The position numbers and the translations under genes were made by a program. This document shows, one piece after another, positions 5,871 through 10,255 of a stretch of DNA of 10,255 nucleotides. Source of the stretch: Deltaproteobacteria bacterium (GTDB lineage Bacteria; Desulfobacterota_B; Binatia; Binatales; Binataceae); the NCBI GenBank assembly GCA_021827465.1, contig JAKAVX010000051.1, positions 1 to 10,255 of the forward strand, in the 5' to 3' direction. Positions within the stretch are counted from its first letter, which is position 1. Every line of letters begins with the position of its first letter. Below the pieces are notes generated by a model, which was not told where the DNA came from, ran no database searches, and saw only the letters and a program-made list of their open reading frames with translations.

Positions 5871-5970
5871 CTTCCGTTCCCGCTGCGGATTCCGCGCGTC
5901 GGGGCGCTGGTCGAGCCGCGAGCACGCCGGTAAAGTTTAGGTCCGCCGACGGGCGCAGGTTTGGCACGCG

Positions 5971-6666
5971 ATGGCTTCGATGGAGTTTCACGTAATCACG
6001 CTGTTTCCCGAGATGTTCGAATCGCCGTTCCGGGGCGGGATGGTCGGCCGGGCGATCGAACAGGGAATAATCGCGCTTAAGACCCATGCGCTTCGTCCCT
6101 ATGGGCTTGGCAATTACAAGCAAGTCGATGACACGCCGTACGGCGGCGGAAGCGGGATGGTGATGCGGCCGGAGCCGCTTGCCGCGGCGATCGACGCCGT
6201 GATGGACGCTCATCCGGGGCTATGGCGCATGATGCTCACGCCGCAGGGCGAGCTTCTCGACCAACCCAGGGTGCGCGAACTCTCCGCGCGAAAGCCGGGC
6301 CTGCTGCTTATCGCGGGACGCTACGAAGGCGTGGACGAGCGCATCCGCTCCATGGTCGATCAGGAGATTTCGATCGGCGACTACGTGCTCTCGGGCGGCG
6401 AGATCCCGGCGATGGTGATAATCGAGGCGGTGGCGCGGCTGGTTCCCGGCGTGCTCGGAAATCCCGAATCGCTCGCCGAGGAATCGTTCAGCGCAGACCT
6501 GCTCGAATATCCGCAGTACACGCGACCCGAGACGTTTCGCGGGATGAAGGTGCCGGACATCCTGCTGAGCGGCGACCATCAGAAGATTCGCGCCTGGCGC
6601 GAAGCCGAAGCGAGGAAGCGCACCGCCGAGCGCCGCCCCGACCTCCTGATTCGTCCGAAACGCTGA
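5971..6666 (+). CDS. trmD: tRNA (guanine-N1-)-methyltransferase TrmD
   Basis: TrmD makes m1G37 in tRNAs reading CNN and some other codons, using S-adenosylmethionine, and so prevents +1 frameshifting. The 231-residue SPOUT protein has [11 protein letters not shown] at its start, [15 protein letters not shown] (54-69), the cofactor-knot segments [10 protein letters not shown] (116-125) and [11 protein letters not shown] (134-144), [11 protein letters not shown], and the tRNA-binding part [10 protein letters not shown] (177-186) with LLSGDH-KI-AWR. It is slightly shorter at the C-terminus than many homologues (about 245-255). ATG 5971 has only a weak AGG 11 bases upstream; ATG 5980 in frame gives the more family-like MEFHVITLF and is the main alternative. 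It is nearly fused to the next gene, with a gap of two bases after the TGA. Confidence 0.96.
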   Translation: MASMEFHVITLFPEMFESPFRGGMVGRAIEQGIIALKTHALRPYGLGNYKQVDDTPYGGGSGMVMRPEPLAAAIDAVMDAHPGLWRMMLTPQGELLDQPRVRELSARKPGLLLIAGRYEGVDERIRSMVDQEISIGDYVLSGGEIPAMVIIEAVARLVPGVLGNPESLAEESFSADLLEYPQYTRPETFRGMKVPDILLSGDHQKIRAWREAEARKRTAERRPDLLIRPKR

Positions 6667-6668
6667 GC

Positions 6669-7229
6669 GTGGCCCAACTCTTCGCATCGCTTATCCATTA
6701 TCCGGTGCTCGACCGCCGCGGCCGTATCGTCACGTCCGCGATAACCAGCCTCGATCTCCACGACCTCGCGCGCTCGGCCCGCACCTTCGATCTGAGCGCC
6801 GTCTTCATCGTGCATCCGATTCCCGAGCAGCGCGAATTCGCGCGGACGGTTATCGACCATTGGCGGACGGAGCCGTCGCGGAACTTCGACTCGCGAAGAA
6901 TCGAGGCGCTGGAGATGCTCAGAATCGTTCCGGATCTCGATCAGGCTATCGCCGATGCAGGCCAGCTAAGCGCCGGCAGGCGTCCGCTGCTGGTCCATAC
7001 CTCGGCGCGAACTTCGGGCGCGACCAGCGCGCGGGAGCTTCGAGCGAGCCTCGACGCGCCGGACGCGCCGCCCGCGATGCTTCTTTTCGGGACCGGGTTC
7101 GGGCTTGCGCCGGCGGTGATGGAACGTGCGGATATCGTGCTCGACGGGATTCGCGGCCCCGGCGATTACAACCATCTCTCGGTTCGCGCCGCCTTCGCGA
7201 TTATCTTGGACCGGCTGCGCGGCGCATGA
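6669..7229 (+). CDS. SPOUT-type SAM-dependent RNA methyltransferase (COG4752 / Methyltrn_RNA_4-like)
   Basis: The 186-residue product starts at GTG 6669, two bases after the trmD stop, so translation is probably coupled. It reads LFASLIHYPVLDRRGRIVTSAITSLDLHD... in two parts: a front half with HYPV and TSAITSLDLHDLAR (about 22-35) and VFIVHP-PEQ, and a back half forming the knot with LLFGTGFGLA (138-147), DIVLDGI and the DYNHLSVRAAFAIILDRL stretch. This pattern matches the small methyltransferase family often found beside trmD in deltaproteobacteria; the RNA target and modified base are unknown to me. The frame is open far upstream, inside trmD, but homology begins only at the GTG. SPOUT enzymes act as dimers in the cytosol. 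Confidence 0.85.
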   Translation: MAQLFASLIHYPVLDRRGRIVTSAITSLDLHDLARSARTFDLSAVFIVHPIPEQREFARTVIDHWRTEPSRNFDSRRIEALEMLRIVPDLDQAIADAGQLSAGRRPLLVHTSARTSGATSARELRASLDAPDAPPAMLLFGTGFGLAPAVMERADIVLDGIRGPGDYNHLSVRAAFAIILDRLRGA

Positions 7230-7275
7230 ACGGCGCGTTTTGGCGCGAAAACGACGAAAGACAAGGATAAAACAA

Positions 7276-7638
7276 ATGCCAAGTCTGATTGCGCAACCCA
7301 CCGTCATCGAATCCGCAGGCAACAAGCCGAAATTGATCGAGGAGTTCGTGGGTCGGGTGAACACCGCATCCGAGGGTGTAAGCATAGCCCGGATGCGGAG
7401 CCCCGGCGGATGGGTCGAGCCGGGGCAAACCCCGGAGTTCGACGAATACACGATCGTCCTCAAGGGCTCGCTCCGGGTCGAAACCCGCGATGGCGTCATT
7501 GACGTCGGAGCGGGCCAGGCGGTCAAGGCTCCGCGCGGCGAATGGGTCCGCTACAGCACCCCCTCGGCGGGAGGCGCCGAATACGTGGCCGTATGTATCC
7601 CGGCGTTCTCTCCCGCCACGGTCCATCGCGACGAATAG
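7276..7638 (+). CDS. cupin-domain protein lacking the usual metal-binding histidines
   Basis: A 120-residue single-domain cupin with ATG at 7276 behind AAGGA (8-base spacing). The barrel is visible as [20 protein letters not shown] (46-65), [21 protein letters not shown] (66-86) and [21 protein letters not shown]. In the standard motif 1 the HxH pair falls at residues 51 and 53, here Gln and Pro; the Glu (57) remains. In motif 2 (PxGxxH) the His position is Val91. Three of four usual ligands are missing, so a metal-dependent oxygenase or isomerase role is unlikely and ligand binding is more plausible. It lies 46 bases after the RNA methyltransferase gene and 152 before rplS, an unusual insertion into the trmD-rplS cluster. 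Function unknown. Confidence 0.85.
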   Translation: MPSLIAQPTVIESAGNKPKLIEEFVGRVNTASEGVSIARMRSPGGWVEPGQTPEFDEYTIVLKGSLRVETRDGVIDVGAGQAVKAPRGEWVRYSTPSAGGAEYVAVCIPAFSPATVHRDE

Positions 7639-7730
7639 CGCCGCCGATAGCGTCGATTGAAGCGTGTCGGCGCCGGGATGGCGTCGGGGACTCCGCTCGA
7701 AGGCGCCCGCGATGCGCGGGTAGCGGGCGG

Positions 7731-7759
7731 TTGAGTCGGACGGGCGATTCGGTTAGAGT
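7731..7759 (+). promoter_or_regulatory. promoter candidate upstream of rplS
   Basis: TTGAGT (7731-7736) and TAGAGT (7754-7759) are separated by exactly 17 bases and each matches four of six sigma70 consensus positions. The start of transcription would fall near 7766, about 25 bases ahead of the rplS ATG. This would let rplS be made independently of the long upstream operon, in the one gap of the cluster wide enough for it. Confidence 0.35.
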
Positions 7760-7790
7760 TTCGGTTTCGCTACCCGAGGTTACTTTCCCC

Positions 7791-8132
7791 ATGAACGGCG
7801 TCATCAAGAAGGTCGAGGAGCGCAATCTCCGTAACGATCACCCGCAATTTCGGGTGGGCGACACGGTTCGCGTTTACGTCAAGGTTGTCGAGGGCGAAAA
7901 GGAACGAATCCAGGCCTTCGAGGGCATCGTGATCAAGATAAACCGGGGCGGAAACCGCACCAACTTCACCGTCCGCAAGGTTTCCTACGGAGTCGGCGTA
8001 GAGAGAATCTTCCCACTCCATTCCGCGCGGATCGATCGAATCCAGGTGCTCGGGCACGGCAAGGTGCGGCGCGCGAGGCTTTATTACCTGCGCGGACGCG
8101 CCGGCAAGGCCGCCCGTCTCGAGAGCGTCTAG
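7791..8132 (+). CDS. rplS: 50S ribosomal protein bL19
   Basis: bL19 sits at the 30S-50S interface. The 113-residue product has the usual length and sequence plan: [16 protein letters not shown] (about 21-36), [11 protein letters not shown], the basic [11 protein letters not shown] loop (about 54-64), [13 protein letters not shown], and [21 protein letters not shown] (a run naturally rich in basic residues). ATG 7791 follows GAGG (7776-7779) by 11 bases. The same frame is open back to 7542, but that stretch overlaps the cupin gene and is not protein-like. It is the last gene of the + strand cluster; two hairpins and a convergent operon follow. Confidence 0.97.
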   Translation: MNGVIKKVEERNLRNDHPQFRVGDTVRVYVKVVEGEKERIQAFEGIVIKINRGGNRTNFTVRKVSYGVGVERIFPLHSARIDRIQVLGHGKVRRARLYYLRGRAGKAARLESV

Positions 8133-8145
8133 ACGACCTCTTTCC

Positions 8146-8190
8146 TCGAGCGCGGCTCGAAACCCTTACCCGATTGATTTCCGGATCGGG
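8146..8190. terminator. tandem hairpins between convergent rplS and bactofilin genes
   Basis: Fourteen bases after the rplS stop, TCGAGC (8146-8151) pairs with GCTCGA (8155-8160) around a three-base loop. Nine bases on, CCCGAT (8169-8174) pairs with ATCGGG (8185-8190) around ten bases. Neither is followed by a long T-run on the + strand. On the - strand the second hairpin is followed by a short TAAGGGTTT tail. A 12-base GC palindrome (8191-8202) adjoins. A bidirectional termination zone is the likely role. Confidence 0.4.
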
Positions 8191-8242
8191 CGGCGGCCGC
8201 CGAGGGCCGTCCCAATCCGGGACAGGGCGGCGTGCGGCGAGC

Positions 8243-8668
8243 CTATCCGCCGGCGGTCATGTGGATGCGGCCGTCGAAGTAGGCGCCCTCGCACACGGTA
8301 AGATTTTCCGCGCTGATATTGCCGAAAACGCGGGCATGAGGCCCGATATAGACTTTTCCCGACTCGGCAATATCGCCCCGCATCTCGCCCATCACGACCA
8401 GTTTTCGCGCCTGCACCCTTCCCTCGACCGTCGCCTCGTCGGCGATTACCACCAGGTCAAGGGACACGACCTCGCCGCGGAAGTACCCTTCTATCCGGAC
8501 CGGCTCGTTGAAGATGAGCTTGCCGGCGACGGTTACACCGCGGCCGACCGCGACCCGCGTCCGTTCCTGCATCCAGTGCGCGGATGACGCGATATCGCCG
8601 CCCGTGGCCGTCTCGGCTGCACCCATCTCCGCGCCGGTTGAAGTTCTTTTGCGTTCGAGCAGAGGCAT
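8243..8668 (-). CDS. bactofilin-family polymer-forming cytoskeletal protein
   Basis: The 141-residue product has a short, charged and Ala/Gly-rich N-terminal tail (1-36) and a bactofilin (DUF583) beta-helix core (about 38-137). The repeats are VTVAGKLIFNEPVRIEGYF, then RGEV, IADEATVEGRVQARKLVVMG, MRGDI, GKVYIGPHARVFGNI and ENLTVCEGAYFDGRI: the glycine-turn and hydrophobic-strand periodicity of the family. Bactofilins self-assemble without nucleotide into filaments that scaffold cell-wall enzymes, stalks or chromosome-segregation proteins. There is no membrane segment. It starts 15 bases downstream of the DppF-like ATPase gene on the same strand, with only a weak ribosome binding site, so it probably belongs to the transporter operon. 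No M23 peptidase gene, a common neighbour, is in view. It ends with TAG. Confidence 0.9.
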   Translation of the reverse strand: MPLLERKRTSTGAEMGAAETATGGDIASSAHWMQERTRVAVGRGVTVAGKLIFNEPVRIEGYFRGEVVSLDLVVIADEATVEGRVQARKLVVMGEMRGDIAESGKVYIGPHARVFGNISAENLTVCEGAYFDGRIHMTAGG

Positions 8669-8683
8669 CGCCGAATAATCCGT

Positions 8684-9703
8684 TCAGTCGGGCGGAAAGA
8701 CGTGGCAGGCGACGCCGTGGCCGCCGTGCCCGGTCTCGAGCGCCGGTTCCGTTCCCCGGCAAATATCCTTCGCATATGGGCATCGCGGATGGAAGGCGCA
8801 CCCGGTTGGCGGCTCGACCGGACTCGGCACCTCGCCGGGCAGCTTGATCCGCTCGGCGCGCGCCTCGGGATTGACCGAGGGAATCGCCGAGAGCAGCGCC
8901 CGCGTATAGGGATGGCGCGGGTTCGAGTAAATCTCGTCGCGGCTCGCCATCTCCACGATCTTGCCGAGGTACATGATCGCGACGCGCTGGCTTATATGCT
9001 CGACCACGCGGAGGTCGTGCGCGATAAACAGGTACGTCAGGCGAAGCCGCTCCTGGAGGTCCTGCAGCAGGTTGATTATCTGTGCCTGGATCGAGACGTC
9101 GAGCGCCGAGACCGGCTCGTCGAGCACGAGGAAACGCGGATTCACCGCGAGCGCGCGCGCTATTCCGATTCGCTGGCGCTGCCCGCCCGAGAACTCGTGC
9201 GGATAGCGGTTCATCACCTCCGCGTCGAGCCCGACCAGTTCCAGCAGCTCGGCGATCCTGCGTTCCTTCTCCGCACCGCGCGCGAGGCGATGGATCTCGA
9301 TTCCCTCGCCGACGATCGAGCGCACCCGCATCCGGGGGTTGAGCGAGGCGTAGGGATCCTGGAAGACGAGCTGCATCTCGCGCCTGAGCCCGCGCAATTC
9401 CTTGCGCGAGAGTGCGGCGAGATCCCGCCCGTCGAAGATGACGCGTCCGGCGGTCGGCTCGATAAGCTTGAGCAGCAGCCGCCCGAGCGTCGATTTGCCC
9501 GATCCCGATTCGCCGACCAGTCCCAGCGTCTCGCCCGGATAGATGTCGAGATTGACCGCGTTGACCGCCTTGACGGTGAGCCGATGGCGCCGCACGAATC
9601 CGCTCGCGCCCGCCTCGAACTCCTTGCTGAGCTTCTCGGCCCTGACCAGCGGCGCTCCCGCGGCAGGCATCGCGGCCGGACTATACGCGGATACAGGCGA
9701 CAT
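8684..9703 (-). CDS. oligopeptide/dipeptide-type ABC transporter ATP-binding protein (DppF/OppF-like)
   Basis: One of two ATPases of an Opp/Dpp-family importer. From the chosen ATG (complement of 9701-9703) the product is 339 residues. It shows Walker [10 protein letters not shown] (64-72), the Q-loop at Gln115 in [11 protein letters not shown], signature [10 protein letters not shown] (171-180), Walker B FLVLDEP with Glu196, and the H-loop His229. The family's C-terminal extension follows ([12 protein letters not shown], then GCAFHPRCP). Cysteines 302, 308, 315 and 333 resemble the cluster reported to hold an iron-sulfur centre in a DppD structure; binding here is inference. An upstream ATG at 9763 would lengthen the overlap with the preceding gene to 83 bases and add a basic, non-conserved tail, so it was not used. 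With this start the overlap is 23 bases. Cargo (peptide, nickel or other) cannot be told. Confidence 0.93.
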   Translation of the reverse strand: MSPVSAYSPAAMPAAGAPLVRAEKLSKEFEAGASGFVRRHRLTVKAVNAVNLDIYPGETLGLVGESGSGKSTLGRLLLKLIEPTAGRVIFDGRDLAALSRKELRGLRREMQLVFQDPYASLNPRMRVRSIVGEGIEIHRLARGAEKERRIAELLELVGLDAEVMNRYPHEFSGGQRQRIGIARALAVNPRFLVLDEPVSALDVSIQAQIINLLQDLQERLRLTYLFIAHDLRVVEHISQRVAIMYLGKIVEMASRDEIYSNPRHPYTRALLSAIPSVNPEARAERIKLPGEVPSPVEPPTGCAFHPRCPYAKDICRGTEPALETGHGGHGVACHVFPPD

Positions 9704-10255
9704 AATGGTTCGGCGCTTTCTCCTCGAGCGGCGGCTCGACCTCGGCGCATCCGGCGATCGCAATCGGGCATCGCGGATGAAACCGGCATCCGGGCGGCGG
9801 CCGGAGCGGGCTCGGGATGGTCCCGGGGATCGCCTGGAGGCGGCGATGGCGCGTGCCGTCGACGCCGGGGATCGATTCCAGCAGTCCCTTCGTATACGGA
9901 TTCATCGGGCGGCGGAAAAGCTCGGCCGACGACGCCTGCTCCATCACGCGCGCCGCGTACAAGATCGTAACGTCGTCGGCGTACTCGGCGACGATTCCAA
10001 GGTCGTGGGTGACGAGAATTACCGCAAGGCCGAGGCGCGATTGAAGCTCGCGGATGAGGTCGAGTATCTGCGCCTGGATCGTCACGTCGAGCGCTGTGGT
10101 CGGCTCGTCGGCTATCAGCACGCGCGGATTGCACGACAGCGCCATCGCGATCATCACGCGCTGGCGCATCCCGCCGGAGAGCTGGTGCGGGTAGTCGTCG
10201 ACCCTGCGCTCCGGGTCGGCGATTCCGACCATCCTGTGCAGCTCGCTAGTGCGTT
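9681..10255 (-). CDS. oligopeptide/dipeptide-type ABC transporter ATP-binding protein (DppD/OppD-like), C-terminal part
   Basis: The frame is open to the window edge, so the N-terminal part, with Walker A and the Q-loop, lies outside; about 190 residues are visible. Present are [19 protein letters not shown] with the ABC signature, Walker [13 protein letters not shown], the H-loop in VTHDLG, and the C-terminal oligopeptide-transporter extension with [12 protein letters not shown] and [10 protein letters not shown]. Visible cysteines 146, 152, 159 and 187 repeat the C-x5-C-x6-C spacing of the neighbouring ATPase. The SGGMRQR form is typical of DppD/OppD, and SGGQRQR next door of DppF/OppF, so the two form the usual heterodimer pair. 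The end overlaps the next gene by 23 bases, which points to translational coupling. Permease and binding-protein genes are expected upstream, beyond the window. Confidence 0.92.
   Translation of the reverse strand, partial: RTSELHRMVGIADPERRVDDYPHQLSGGMRQRVMIAMALSCNPRVLIADEPTTALDVTIQAQILDLIRELQSRLGLAVILVTHDLGIVAEYADDVTILYAARVMEQASSAELFRRPMNPYTKGLLESIPGVDGTRHRRLQAIPGTIPSPLRPPPGCRFHPRCPIAIAGCAEVEPPLEEKAPNHYVACIRV

Noticed and set aside
6222..6668. Upstream extension of the SPOUT methyltransferase reading frame into trmD
   Set aside because: The frame is open but overlaps trmD and gives an Arg/Ala-rich sequence without family similarity. Homology starts at GTG 6669.
8702..9970. 422-codon ORF on the + strand opposite the ABC ATPases
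   Set aside because: It is a shadow of the two transporter genes, with charged, low-complexity content and no domain features. The - strand frames carry full Walker and signature motifs.
1..10255. Mobile elements, CRISPR arrays or toxin-antitoxin loci
   Set aside because: No transposase, integrase, regularly spaced repeats or paired small toxin/antitoxin genes were seen. Gene content is mostly conserved housekeeping.

Overview
The window is a GC-rich bacterial chromosome segment with tightly packed, mostly conserved genes. The order ffh-rpsP-khpA-rimM-trmD-(SPOUT RNA methyltransferase)-rplS, with an extra methyltransferase behind trmD, recalls deltaproteobacterial-type lineages (Desulfobacterota, Myxococcota, Binatota-like). 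That placement is an inference from gene order and composition. No rRNA, tRNA, CRISPR array, insertion sequence or phage gene was seen.

Layout on the + strand: (1) 2-856, the C-terminal part of a YifB/ComM-type AAA+ ATPase, cut by the window edge. (2) 1017-1112, a possible 31-residue single-span membrane protein. (3) 1355-2242, a GrdB/PrdB-family protein whose reading frame is crossed by an in-frame TGA at 1853-1855. The TGA sits in a UxxC motif (Sec-Pro-Val-Cys) and is followed by a hairpin that fits the bacterial SECIS pattern, so the gene is read here as one 295-residue selenoprotein. (4) 2294-2530, a CAPC glutaredoxin 51 bases behind it. (5) 2700-3140, a PaaI-like hotdog thioesterase with a TTG start. 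(6) 3379-8132, the SRP/ribosome-maturation cluster: ffh, rpsP, khpA, rimM, trmD, a SPOUT RNA methyltransferase, a degenerate cupin, and rplS. A TTGACA-N17-TAGCCT promoter candidate lies ahead of ffh and a second candidate (TTGAGT-N17-TAGAGT) ahead of rplS.

On the - strand, convergent with rplS, is the end of an oligopeptide/dipeptide-type ABC transporter operon. It holds a DppD-like ATPase (cut by the window end), a DppF-like ATPase overlapping it by 23 bases, and a bactofilin 15 bases after the second ATPase. Two hairpins at 8146-8190 separate the convergent transcription units.

The most interesting part is the selenoprotein/glutaredoxin pair. The GrdB/PrdB-like protein has no glycine- or proline-reductase partner genes (no grdA, grdE or prdA) in view, and is paired with a dithiol glutaredoxin. 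This suggests a stand-alone selenium-dependent redox enzyme of unknown substrate. TGA is also the normal stop of many genes here (yifB, ffh, rpsP, trmD and the selenoprotein gene itself), so recoding must be specific to the site.
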